From positions 62,001-126,000 of the forward strand of contig CAOLHI010001473.1 of the NCBI GenBank assembly GCA_948474755.1: 64,000 nucleotides of DNA. Direction: 5' to 3'. This stretch comes from Ctenosaura bakeri. Lineage: Eukaryota; Chordata; Lepidosauria; Squamata; Iguanidae. Every line of letters begins with the position of its first letter. Position 1 is the stretch's first letter. Shown here piece by piece: positions 36,863 to 48,103 of the stretch. The position numbers and the translations under genes were made by a program. Below the pieces are notes generated by a model, which saw only the letters and a program-made list of their open reading frames with translations, ran no database searches and had not been told where the DNA came from.

Positions 36863-37046
36863 TTGTTGTTGTGTGCCTTCAAGTCATTTCCAACTGATAG
36901 TGCCCTAAGGTGAACCTATCATAGTGTTTTCTGGGGCTCAGAGTATGTGATGCACCCTAGCGTTTTTATGGCTGAGTGGGAAATTGAACCCTGGTCTCCA
37001 AGGGTGTAGTCCGATGCTCAAACCACTACACTACGCTGGCTGGCTG
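36863..37046 (-). mobile_element. ACA-tailed SINE, minus strand, with 12-bp TSD
   Basis: Read plus: 'ttgttgttgtgtgccttcaa' (inverted tail), 'gaacctatcatagtgttttc', 'attgaaccctggtctccaag' (inverted B box) and 'caaaccactacactacgctg' (inverted head). The flanks TCCTTTGCCCAC (36851-36862) and TCTTTTGCCTAC (37047-37058) form a 12-bp TSD with two differences. It is a full-length copy. Confidence 0.9.
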
Positions 37047-37058
37047 TCTTTTGCCTAC

Positions 37059-38100
37059 TTAATCAAGAATAAATCCAAATGAACTGACAGGAACTACCCC
37101 TGATCAGATTGTCATTCAACTTATCTTAGGGTCCAAACCTCTATTGGTACAACAAAATTGTTTTCAATTTTTGTCAAAATAATTAGGATTAGGGTTAGAA
37201 CCAAAATAATTCTTGGCTATGTTTTGAAACGGCAGCAGCTATTGACAAAGCTTGAGATAAATATAAAGCTCAGATAAAATAATAAGTGAGGTATTATTAT
37301 TACTATTATTACTATTATTATTTTATTAAAAATAAAAAGAAGAAAATAGTAGCCTTGGTTTGAAATCCAGATACTCTTCTGTTTGTGAGGCACAATTATG
37401 TCCTAATCTTCTAAGAATATCAAAGTATAAAATAAATCATAGCAGTGCAAGTTTTTGTGTGTTTATTTGAAAATGAATTCCATCGTGATCAAAGAACTTT
37501 ACTCACAGATAAGTGTGTCAGTGATTGTAGTTAACATCAGTGAAAATCATCACTGGTACTGACTTAGGTTGCAAAACAAGGAATAAAGCACTGACAAAAA
37601 TTAGACTTCCAAGTAGACATGCATGCAATTGAGAGGCATCTTATATCAGACTGTAATTGATACAGTAGAGTATTACGATTATTACAATAAAACTAGGGTA
37701 TTATTAGAGTGAAATTAAAAACTTACAGATTGATTTTAATATTTTCAGGTAAGGACTGATTTGTATTTTATAAGAAGGCAGGGGTCTTATCCTTAAGAAC
37801 TGCAGTAATTTTCATGAAACTCACTTCAAACAACAGAAAAAACATTAAAGAAAGTATTAGTGAACTATGAATTGAAACAATAATGAATGACAAAGTTAGA
37901 TAAGATAATGAGTTACGCATCTGGAAGAATTTCTGGGGAACTGGACATTATTTTTTCTTGAAATATGTGTATTTCCACATTCATAGGTTTGACCGTAATG
38001 GATTTGATTATTCGTCAGGCATGCGCATGCTGTCCCATCTTCTCATCCTGCCATTCCCTTGCATTTTGCCAGGTGTGGAGAAAGAAGTCAAGTGCCTGGA
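37059..38100. other. Non-coding stretch with (TTA)n
   Basis: A (TTA)n-rich tract lies at about 37290-37325. The rest is AT-rich with no recognised feature. A GCATGCGCATGC palindrome sits at about 38019-38030. Confidence 0.45.
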
Positions 38101-38111
38101 TGAAAGGCACG

Positions 38112-38321
38112 GAAATGGGGGATTGGGAAGGCTCATGCGAGCCTTCTTTCTCCCCTCTGGAGCTCCCCTCTCCCACTCCCTTGCCTCTGGCCCCAGCACT
38201 GAGAACTCATATCAAGGCAACAGGCAAGGATATGAGGGGAGGCTCGCGCAAGCCTTCCTGCTCCCCTCTGGAGCTCTTTGCACCCATTCCTTTGCTGCTG
38301 GCCTTGGTGCGCAAAAGGCTA
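38112..38321. repeat. Two diverged tandem units of about 115 bp, GC-rich
   Basis: Unit 1 (about 38112-38206) and unit 2 (about 38227-38321) share GGCTC.TGCGAGCCTTC-like text followed by CTCCCCTCTGGAGCTC, then 'cccttgcctctggcc' versus 'cctttgctgctggcc'. A partial third unit may precede at 38020-38060. The overlapping plus frames at 37958-38488 and 37965-38417 cross both units and are probably a GC effect. This may be a decayed satellite or part of a transposon that ends near 38420. Confidence 0.6.
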
Positions 38322-38419
38322 GGGAATGGGAAAAGGAAGCCCTGGAAAGAGCCGGAGGGGGGAGTTACTTATGGTTTTTCCACTTTTGTGATGGTTCAGT
38401 GCCTCAAACCCTTGTGAAA

Positions 38420-41400
38420 GTGGAGTGGCCACTATATTCAAAAATTGCATTAATTCAAGATTTTATTCTGGTAGAATATTTTAAATAAAATGAGATATTA
38501 CAGTCCATATTGCTGGAATCGTCAAAGAACAGAACAGTGGCTTTTCCCATTATGCTGGACATGCTGTTTTGCAAAGAAAGGACTACATATGCTAGATAAT
38601 GGAGGCAAACCAAGTCTCCAACTGGAGATATAGTTTCATAAAGCAAGAGTACACTTCTGTGCAAATCATGTAAACAACATATATACAGGTGTAAGACAGG
38701 TGTAAGAAAGATTATTTCAATACTTCCTTTTGAAAACATGGTGTACATGATTTCTTTGCAATAACAATTGTATTTGAAAGTTAATGTTTTTAAAAAAAAT
38801 TAAAATAGTAAGATGGCCAAGATACCAAAGAATAGTATCTTTGTTATGTGGATGGAGCCCGTCATTGGCATACCAAGAAAGCAGAGGGGTAGGTGTCCTA
38901 TGGTAAGTTGCCTTTGAGATTAAAAAAAAATCTAAATAGTGCTTTATAGGAGTGGCATCACTTCAGAGCAATTATCCCATTTAGGAGAAGTTAATAGCTC
39001 CTGAGTACATTGGTTGTATTTGTAAAGTAGTAGTATCATACCTATATATGGTGAAAGCATGACTCTATCTCTCTCTCTCCTTTTGCTACCAGCTTGGAAG
39101 GTATGATCAACACTCAAAGAAATGCAAAATCCACTGTTTCTGTCTCTTCTTTGAGACATTTCATTCAACTTTGAACATTTATTGTTTTTCAGTAAGAGTG
39201 ACAGCTTTGCTAAACCGTGTATTTTATTCCCAAGCATTTGAACTCCAAAGAGATTTGGAGGCAATTAACATTTACTAGTAACAGAGCAATCAACATGAGG
39301 ATATCTAATGGAACTGGACAGAATCCAAAATCAGATATTAGGGTAATAGTGAGCTACTGACATAAGGTTATAATGTTAATTCTGTAGAGGGAGAGTAATG
39401 TCTGTTTCCAATAGCTGAACCCATGACTGCTGTCACATTAAGAAAACAGACTTTTCTAAATGTGAGTCTGCTCTGTCTCTGCTAAATTTCACACAGGTAG
39501 ATTGAAAAGCAGACCTATCTGCCCAGATATATGAGACAACATGCATAACAAGTGTGTTTTGGATTAGAATTTATTACTTTAAACGCTTCTGAAACAGATA
39601 ACAAGCCTTATTTTTAAAATCCCATTGTTAGTGACCAGAAAAGTAAATGCAGAGTAATAACTAAACATTAAGACATCTCTCATTCAAATCTCAGCTCAAC
39701 AAAAAGTGCAGAGGAGAGGGTACAACTGATAGGGCTGAATCCTAGACCAATTTGAGTCAAAGCAAATGTGGGCCAAGATCCTGCATCACAAGCTGCAATG
39801 TGTAACTCTACAGTAATGAGGCTATGTTGCTGCCACAATATGCAATTGTCTTAGAACCTTACAATGGAAACTAACACAACATCCCATTGAGCAATATGGG
39901 CTCCCACCAAGTAATAGGACACTGCATATGACATGCCGTTGCACAATGGGGACTCCCACAGCACAACAGGGCACTAGCAACCCAAAACAAGGCTAGAAAG
40001 TTTTTTAAAAAATATCTCTGCTATCCTGTAAATTATGTACGCTGCACTTTAAAAAGCTATGAAACCCTTGGTGTGACCACGGAGAACTGAAGCAAAAGAA
40101 ATGAATATGGCTGTCATGGAAAACACCAACATGAGTACTTGACCAACCACACAGGGAAGAACCAGACGTTACAACTAGAAAAAGGCTGCCATCCCTTCAG
40201 CTTGTCAATAATTAATATAACATAATGGGTGGCATGATGCCACAGCAAGGTACCTTCCATTGCCTCGCTGGCAAAAACAGTGATGTGAACTACACAATGG
40301 AATGCCATCACATCACATAAATTATCTCAGACATTACCAGGAATGGATGGGAACATGAAGTTCTGAGACTCTCATCCTAGTCTGCTTTCAAATGTAAAAG
40401 TACCCAAGTCGTGTTCTGTGAATTCTGGATGTTCATTGTTTTTACCGTTTTTATCAGCTGCAGATAAACCAAGGTATAGTTTGTTGCTGATATGTGAATT
40501 CTAGCTTCTGCAAAAATGGCTTGTTGTTACATCTGAACTCTGATGTCTGCCCTTGTTTTGTTTCCCCACCCACCTGCTCTGAAACACAGGGGATGACAAA
40601 ATAGAAACAATGAGAAAAACGGACCAGAAATAGGAATTTGCTTGCCTGCCTGCAGGATAATCTATGGCTACAGCAACAAATCTTGCTTAGTGTGCTGTGC
40701 AACTGTAGCCAATATGTAGTTCTGTTCCTAGTTTTTTATGAGTTTAGTAGATAGTAATGAACATTGTCCAAGAGGGAAGGGAGGGAAAGAAAAAACCTCA
40801 AAACATCATGCTAGTGCTATAAGATTAAAGAACTTATGTGTAGTTTGGTGTTGCCTACTGAGAAATTATAGACTGATTCTCTGTACAACTAAAAAAATTA
40901 ATTGAAGTGCAAAACCACCTCAAATCTGTTTAGCACGGGACATTTGTATTATGCTTTATGCTTACAAAACTAATAGAAATTCTGTCATATATATAATCTG
41001 GTATTCTTCCTTAAAATGTCAGATCTGCACATACATTTGGCCAAGTCAAATACAGCATTTCTAAGAGAGGATGAAAGATAAAGACACAAAACAGAAAAGG
41101 AATCAAAAGGGTTTGAAAGAAAAAAACTATCAAAAATGATTTGTCACTTCCAGTTACAATCATTTTAAGTCAAGAAAACGTTCAGGTACATTTATAGTTA
41201 GGAAAAGAATGGCAAGGCATATGTTTTCATTATTAATTATCACTGCACTCACTACTGGAAGGCCTCTCTTGGCACTGGCTTTGGGAGAGCATGGGCGGGG
41301 GGCAGTGAAATGATGCTCAAGTCTTCTTACTACTTGAAGAAAGCACTGAGTTAGTCTGCATTTTTATTAAAAAAGCAAATAGAGGACATGGGCAAAATCA

Positions 41401-41865
41401 ATAAGGGGGCTTTAAAAAATGAAAGGTGAGGGAATATTATCTTGAGGTAGTGTGCAAGGTTTTTCCTGTACAACTCTTAAAGAGGATTTACACAGTTAAA
41501 CCCTCATGTATCAAGTTGACAGAGGTTTTAAAATCATAGTATGTTTCTAGAGCTTGGGTGGTATTGTTTTAAGAGGAAAAATGTTTTTAATTTTAAGTAA
41601 TATAAGAGTTTAAACCGGTACACTGCCTTGGGCTCTATCAAATGCACATAATACACTTTTAAAAGAGTTTACCATTTCTACATAGTTGCTATTGAAAACA
41701 TGTAACAGTTCTGCCAGTGTTAGCTACCCAGGAGGTAACAAAGGCAGTTGCTTACATCACAAGGATTAAAATTCCTGGCCAGAGAAAATCTACTCTCAAT
41801 TTTTGGAGATATATGATTTATTGCTAGAGTGTTTCCTCTTTCGTGTATTTGTACGTGTATGTGTA
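38420..41865. other. Long unassigned non-coding stretch
   Basis: About 3.4 kb in which I recognise no SINE, LINE, DNA transposon or exon on either strand. The frames are short and without domains. It may be unique intronic or intergenic DNA. Confidence 0.4.
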
Positions 41866-42078
41866 TGTGCCCTGAAGTTGCCTGTCAACTTATAGCAACC
41901 CATGAACTTCACTGGGCTGTCTTTGGAAACAAATACTCAGAAGTCATTTGCCAGTTCCTTCCTCTGAAATAGCACCTGGTATTTATTGGCAGTCTCTCAT
42001 CCAAGTACTAAACAGGACTGACCCTGCTCAGCTTCCATGATCAGATGGGATCTCCTATCTTCAGGGTATTTAGGCCAG
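41866..42078 (-). mobile_element. 5S-rRNA-derived SINE, minus strand
   Basis: Read plus: 'ccctgaagttgcctgtcaac' and 'ttatagcaacccatgaactt' (inverted Bov-B-like tail), 'ttccttcctctgaaatagca', then 'catccaagtactaaacagga', 'accctgctcagcttccatga' and 'tcagatgggatctcctatct'. The last block inverts to 5S rRNA text (GGAAGCTGAGCAGGGTCAGT, TTAGTACTTGGATG). It is a complete copy. Confidence 0.88.
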
Positions 42079-42086
42079 GTTTCCCC

Positions 42087-42274
42087 TTGTTGTTGTGTAG
42101 CTTCAAGTAGTCTCTGACTTACAGAGACACTAAGGCAACCCTGTCACAGGGTTTTCTGGGCTGAGAGTGTGTGATGTGAACAGAGTCACCCAGTGGATTT
42201 CCATGGCTGAGCAGGGAATCAAGCCCTGATTTCCATGGTCATAGTCTAATGCTCAAACCACTACATCATGCTGG
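42087..42274 (-). mobile_element. ACA-tailed SINE, minus strand (left partner of inverted pair)
   Basis: Inverted SINE order: 'ttgttgttgtgtagcttcaa', 'gcaaccctgtcacagggttt', 'tttccatggctgagcaggga', 'gctcaaaccactacatcatg'. It lies 87 bp left of a plus-strand copy of the same family. Confidence 0.87.
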
Positions 42275-42360
42275 ATGTCTTACTTCTAAATTCCAACATC
42301 AGATTCCCAAAGCTGTAACGGGCCCCTGAGAGGAAAACATTTAGGTAGCAATGTCTTTTG

Positions 42361-42545
42361 TCTGGTGTGTGGTGTAGCAGTATTGAACTACTACCCTGGA
42401 GAGCAGGGTTTGATTCCTTGCTCAGTCAAGGGTGACCTTGGGCACATCACACACCCTCAGCTCCCGAAAACCCTGTGATAGGTTCACTTTAGGGTTGCCA
42501 TAAATCAGACATGACTTGAAGGCATACAAGAACCACAAGAACAAG
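42361..42545 (+). mobile_element. ACA-tailed SINE, plus strand (right partner of inverted pair)
   Basis: Direct order: 'ggtgtagcagtattgaacta', 'gagcagggtttgattccttg' (B box), 'gggtgaccttgggcacatca', 'ccctgtgataggttcacttt', 'catgacttgaaggcatacaa'. The body carries a small deletion ahead of 'gggtgacc'. Confidence 0.87.
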
Positions 42546-44814
42546 TCACACAAGGCAAAAATAGAGTAACCTTCCTCTACAATTTGAAGTCCACCTGATA
42601 CTAAGAAGCCCACCATTTTACACACACAAAAGGCCCATTTTAGCTTTGTACTGGTAAGTAGTGGACCTCTGGTTAAAAAGAACTAAGCATGGGCTGGTTG
42701 TTGATTCTAATTGCCTGGAGAGAAAAATATTTGCCATCTGCAGTTCTCCCAGAATTCCATCACTACAACATTGACTTACTGGCCAGAGGTTAAGACTACT
42801 GTTGAAATCTGTTATTATTCAGTTTGGAACAGAAATTTGGTGGGCTTTATACTGTGAAACAATGCAAAACAAAATACCATGCCCTCAAAGTTTTTCTACA
42901 AAGTTTTTCTATAACTTGAAATGGAAGAGAAGATTCATAGGATAAACCTGAACAACCCTAGCATTTGTTTAACCAAGCTCTGAGTGTATTTCCTAACACA
43001 ATCTAAGACTGAAGCACAGGCTTTATTACTTCTGCCAACCATTCTTCAGGTTATGCTTCCTTGACCTTTTTACCTGCTAGAATTTTTCAGACCCCTCCCC
43101 ATTTCTTTCTGATATGTTAGAATTTCAATACAAATGCTGCAATTTAAAACTTCTGTGAGCATGTCTCACCATAAGCTAAAGAGGTCAAGAAAACATAGGT
43201 GGTGAGGAAAAGGAGAGATGGAGGAAAATATAATAAAAGCATCCATCTCTGACTGGTTTAGGAAGCCTTCTCTGAGCTTCATCAGACAAACTTTGGGAAT
43301 GGATGACTTCTTCTTCCTGTAACTTCAGTGTTTTGTTTGGTCTCCCCCTCCCCGCTCCAAATCTGGAGTGCCACCAAAATCCCCAATCTCAAGGGACACA
43401 GAATTGGTTTTTTCTGTATAAAAAGCATTTGGAATGCTGAGACTTCACTGAAGATGGATTATACTTTAAGCCAATGTAATATAATATGCTAAGCATGTGA
43501 CCAAATTCCACTTCCCTCAAAATTCACTAATGTTATTTGTGTTATTTAATTCGTGTTATTTAATAGTCTATAACTATAACGTTAGTTATAAACTGTGGCA
43601 GAAGAATAACTAAAATTGTTTTATTAATAATGTAATAATTTACCAACAACATTTTAGATCAAAACTAACATCCCTAGTTCAGAATTTGCTTCCCACAATA
43701 GCCAACCAGTGGCTATGGCAGACTCAAAAGCAGGAGATGGGTTCAACTGTGTCCTTACCATTGTACCTCTTTTTCCCAGCAACTGGTGTTCAGACTCATC
43801 CTGCTCCTAAAACTGGAGATAATCCGTAGCCATCATAAAACTATTGTCTTTTCCTGCATTTAGTTCCTTTCTGAAGCTGTGCAGAGCTGCTGCCCATTAG
43901 TACTTCTTCTACTAATTTAACTATATCCTGTGTGAGGATGTACTTCGATAGCAATAGCAGAAGCAGTTACTGGTAATTAGTAACTGCCTTCTGATTTGAA
44001 TTATTGAATTATTGCCCAGCACTGCAATGGATGGAGTTGTTTTCTTCTAGTCAGCTAGAATATAAGAAACTGCGTACATAGCATGACTTTCACAGATTTA
44101 ATAAACAAGATGGCTCTATAGGGCAGCAACTATATAGTTTGTCCTTAAATTTACAGGAAGATGACGCAGTTAAATTTAACAAGTTTAAAGTACATAATGT
44201 TGCCCACCATGATTTGTCATAACTGAGATTTTTAACTAGAAGCTTCATCCCCCTTAGAAAAGCTTTAGAAGCTTACTGAGTCTATAAAAGATGTACTGAG
44301 CTCTTTCCAACCACTTTACAAATCTTACAAACCTAGAGCATTTGGCTATAATGTTAAGAACTTCTAATATTTCTACAGTGGTCCACTTTAAGGATTGCAA
44401 GTGAATTTTTGTTACACAGAAATAAAAAGGTAGAATTGATCTCTTGCATTATGCTACTATTCCCAGTCAGGAAGAATTGAACTAAGCAGCTATGTTTTCA
44501 TCCCAGCCTACCTATTCATTGTTGCTAATTAAAAGATCAGCCAAAATATGCTGATTTCTCATTTTGATACTTTCTTCCATGAAACGTAAATGTATACTTG
44601 AATAATCTTCTTTTCATTTCTTTAAGAATTATGATTTACAGTGACCCCATGAATCTACAATTACTTGACAAATTCCTGGCATTCTGCTCAAATCTATAAT
44701 GTTCCCATACCATATTAATTGGCACATTCCATCCTTTTTGTTTTCAACACTTTTATCAATTCAGTGCTTTTTTAAAAAAAAGCACCATAAGATTGAAAAA
44801 CCAATTGCTGTCAG
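42546..44814. other. Unassigned non-coding stretch
   Basis: No repeat family or gene recognised. AT-rich ATTA/TAAT-containing sequence lies near 43530-43660. Confidence 0.4.
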
Positions 44815-45390
44815 GGGGAAGGTTTGAATTAGTGCAATGCATAGCATGTGGGACTATCTCTGAAAATGGATCAGAAACTTCATGTACTTCATAACAGAGC
44901 TGCAAGATCTGGGACTGGTCCATATGGTCATGGTGTCTGTTCAGCCACACAAGCTTCCAATCTGTTTCTGGGCTCCATTCAAAGTGTTGGTGTTGACCTT
45001 TAAAGCCAGGAATGGGGTCAGGACCAGAGCATCTCAAGGAACATGTCTTTTTTCCACATTCTGAAGACCTTCATTACATATTTCTGTTAAAGGATGTTAG
45101 GTTGCCACAACAGAAAGGGACTTCTTAGTTGTGGCACCTCATTTGCCAAATGCTCCCCCAAAAACACTCAACCAGCAGCCACACTGTTATCATTTTGGTA
45201 CATTGCTATGGCCTATATTTTCTCCTTGGCTTTTTTATTCTATCTTAAATTCTAGTCTGTTTTATATATTTCTCTGTGTTCTTAAAGACTGTGTGGCATT
45301 TTATTGCATTTAATTTTAATCTTTCAGATTTTTGCAATCTGTTGAGAGGGCTTTTGCCACTGGACAGGTTAAAAAATATAAATAAATAAG
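44815..45390 (+). mobile_element. L2-like LINE 3' end, plus strand
   Basis: The plus frame at about 44882-45064 reads HKLPICFWAPFKVLVLTF followed by KA. This fits the conserved C-terminal block of L2/CR1-clade reverse transcriptases (LHWLPxxxRxxFKxLxLxxKA). Downstream are the expected 'ggcacctcatttgcc' region, an AT-rich 3' UTR and a terminal ATAAATAAATAAG. Upstream text ('gcatgtgggactatctctga') matches the same family. Frameshifts and stops make it inactive. Confidence 0.8.
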
Positions 45391-46373
45391 GTTTGACTGA
45401 AAACGAGTATTTCACAAATCAGATCTAATGAACAGGTTCAAAATGTTGAGGTACAAAAACCAGTTAAATCGAAACAGTGATGGCACTTTATAAACATTTA
45501 CATGAGCAATAAATAAGACAGCACGCAAACTGTCAGAGCAACTTAGCATCCCGATTTCCTTTGCGCTCCATTTTATTAGCTAATCAAGTGTCATATTGCT
45601 TCTCCTGGCATCTATTTACTGCCATGTAATTTTGATAAGGGCACCATCTGTATTTATAAAAGAATTATCTTAATAGCTGTCGAACAATGTACAAACATAG
45701 GTGATATTTAACTTTTCTTATGGGATCAATTTTAAACCAGGCAAAAGGACTGATATAAGTCAACATGCTTATGTTAACACAAGGCAAGCTCAGATCTTCC
45801 AGTACTGGATGAATTTATCGTAGCTTTGCATATACCAAAAAAGGTACTTTGATGCAGCACAATATTAAATGTACTTTAATTAACGGAGACAAATTGCCAC
45901 ACATATTTATGGTATAAATCATTTCACCGTCTTACAAATCCATAGAATGGGAGGAGGATCTTTAAAGGGCATAATTCTTCACTGAAAAATATTTTAAAAT
46001 GATACTAATTTAACGATCACAGAAACTAGGCAGAGGATCTTATTGCCGCTGCTACTAGTACTAGTATTATTCTGGATAAAAAAACTCCTTCACCACCACA
46101 ACCACTCAAATGCAAGCAGAAAGTAGGAGGTAACTTTCTTTTAAGTGACAGCCCAACAGAGTGTCACTCTAGAAAACCCGTTACCAGAAAGCTTTATATC
46201 ATGGAGGGCTGCAGCCGGAAGGAGAAGTTAACTCATCCCTTCCAATGCACAAGTGAAGGAACCTATGGAAGTTTGGATCCCTTCCAGTTATGATCCTTTG
46301 GCAATGGCATAGTAGTTTAGGATTTCCAAAATCCTTAATATGCATTGTCTAATGGTCTGAAATTACAGGAGGG
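45391..46373. other. Repeat-free stretch, candidate conserved non-coding DNA
   Basis: About 45535-45800 has no repeat, moderate complexity and looks unlike neighbouring decayed elements ('agctaatcaagtgtcatatt', 'taattttgataagggcacca'). Whether it is conserved cannot be decided here. The rest is plain. Confidence 0.3.
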
Positions 46374-46600
46374 AAGATTTCTATTGAACATGAGAAGGAA
46401 CCTGTTGACAGTGAAAGTGGTTCAGCAATGGAAAGAATTGCCTAGAAAGGTGGTGGGGTCTCCTTCTTTGGAGGTCTTCAAAAGAGGCTAGACAGTTACC
46501 TTGTGGGGATGCTTTAGCTGGAGATCCTGCACTGAGCAGGAGATAGGTCCTGATGATCCACAGAGCCCCTTCCAACGCTACAATTCTATGCATACAGCAG
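46374..46600 (+). mobile_element. CR1 LINE 3'-end fragment, plus strand
   Basis: 'aaggaacctgttgacagtga', 'tggggtctccttctttggag', 'gtcttcaaaagaggctagac', 'ccccttccaacgctacaatt' and the terminal 'ctatgcat' follow the CR1 3' end order. The minus frame at 46381-46593 is antisense chance. Confidence 0.85.
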
Positions 46601-46914
46601 CACTAGTATGTATAAGGCACGCTAATATTATTCCCATACAACAGACCTAAGGCTGAAAAATCAGTGACTTCTCTAAATCCATAATGTACTCATGGCTGAA
46701 GCAAGGTCTTAAGTAGAATTTTCTGCACCAGCACCTTTAAGCTGATATACTTTCAGATTCCTCATGGCAGTAATCATGCTTAAAACTGTGGACATTGAGA
46801 AGCACGCATCAAGTAAGATAAATTGATGGAGCTGGTCTCCTTCTGAATGGCTTTGATTTTACATTCTGGAGTAATACCTCCCCTCGACTCCATACCCAAG
46901 CAGATCTGAAGAGC

Positions 46915-47132
46915 CTTAGTTACAAATACCCTGCAGGCGGCAAATCCCATTTGATCTTGGGAGCTAAGCAGGGTCAGCCCTGGTTAGTATTTGGATGGGA
47001 AACCACCAAGAAATACCAGGTATGGTTGACTATATCCAGAGGAAAGCAATAACAAACTGGTCTGCCTAAGAAAACCCTACAAAAATTTATGGGGTTGCCA
47101 TAAGCCAACAGGCAACTTGATGGGACATACAC
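46915..47132 (+). mobile_element. 5S-rRNA-derived SINE, plus strand
   Basis: It contains 5S rRNA-like text: 'gatcttgggagctaagcagg', 'gtcagccctggttagtattt' and 'ggatgggaaaccaccaagaa' followed by 'ataccaggt', i.e. the 3' two thirds of 5S with the internal promoter. Next come 'ccagaggaaagcaataacaa' and a Bov-B-like tail ('ttgccataagccaacaggca', 'acttgatgggacatac'). It is a SINE, not a functional 5S gene, because the 5' part is degraded and the tail is fused. Confidence 0.9.
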
Positions 47133-47182
47133 ACCCAGTTACAACTGTACAAAGACACCTCATTGCTAACATGCCTTACTGG

Positions 47183-47260
47183 TCATGATGGCTGGGGTAT
47201 ACTGGGAAATGTAACCCAAAATTATTTGTTTGTTGCATTTATATCCTGCCTTTCTCTAAG
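47183..47260. mobile_element. Fragments of hAT MITE and LINE 3' motif
   Basis: 'tcatgatggctggggtatac' with 'tgggaaatgtaac' resembles one half of a common squamate fold-back hAT MITE. 'tgcatttatatcctgccttt' at about 47235 resembles an L2-like 3' motif. Both are short. Confidence 0.4.
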
Positions 47261-48027
47261 ATGGGAGAAGTTATAACTTTTCCAAGTTCTAATTTTATAA
47301 CATCTTGTTCACATATAAGATATTACATATAGTATCATTTTATTCATGTATGCTTTTAATTTACATGTAAAGAAGAACATATGGAATCATCCATGGGGTA
47401 TAAGACATTTACATGGTCACAAGAAATTTATATGTTCACAAGCTGGATCAGATCAAGCGTCCTTCCAGTTCAACATTCTGCTTTCCATAGTAGTCTGTCA
47501 CATACTTCTGTGCTTTTCAAGTATGGCATGAAAGAAACAGGTCTCTGCTACAAGTTTCTACAACATCTGGTACTCAGAGGTAAAATACTTCTGAACATGA
47601 AGGTTCTATTTAAGTTTAATGGGAAATAACCGCTGATTGATTCATTCTCCATGAATTAGTCTTATCATTTTAAAGAACCATTTAAATCACTTTTTCAAAA
47701 GATTGTGGCAGTAATCATTTAATAAGGATGAAGCCGATGTAAGTTCTGTTTCTTCCCCCATTGCAGGGTAGCCATTCAACTAATAGGATTTTGGTAGCTT
47801 TAAACTACTCCCTTGCTACAGCAGTAACTAGTGGAATTTGCAAGCACAATTCAAAGTGCTAGTTATGACTTTGCATGCTTGGAGTTCACATTATCTGAAG
47901 GATCAAATTCTCCCATGCTAGCCTGCCCAGAACCTAAGATCTTTGGGAGAGCCTTTTCCCTCTCTCTGCTTACAGCTTCAACTGCAGTTCTGCTGAGGAT
48001 GTAACACCAAGAGCTATTGGTGGCTGC
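47261..48027. other. Unassigned non-coding stretch
   Basis: No feature recognised. The plus frames at 47346 and 47381 overlap each other and have no domain. Confidence 0.4.
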
Positions 48028-48103
48028 TTCTAAGCCAGTGGTCATCAACCTGTGGGTCACGACCTCTTTGGGGGTCGAATGACTCTTTCACAGGGGTCGC
48101 CGC

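Noticed and set aside
37958..38488. 176- and 150-codon overlapping plus frames
   Set aside because: Two different frames are open over the same GC-rich tandem units, which is a composition effect rather than coding evidence.
46945..47025. A true 5S rRNA gene
   Set aside because: Only the 3' two thirds resemble 5S, the sequence is diverged and it is fused to a SINE tail.
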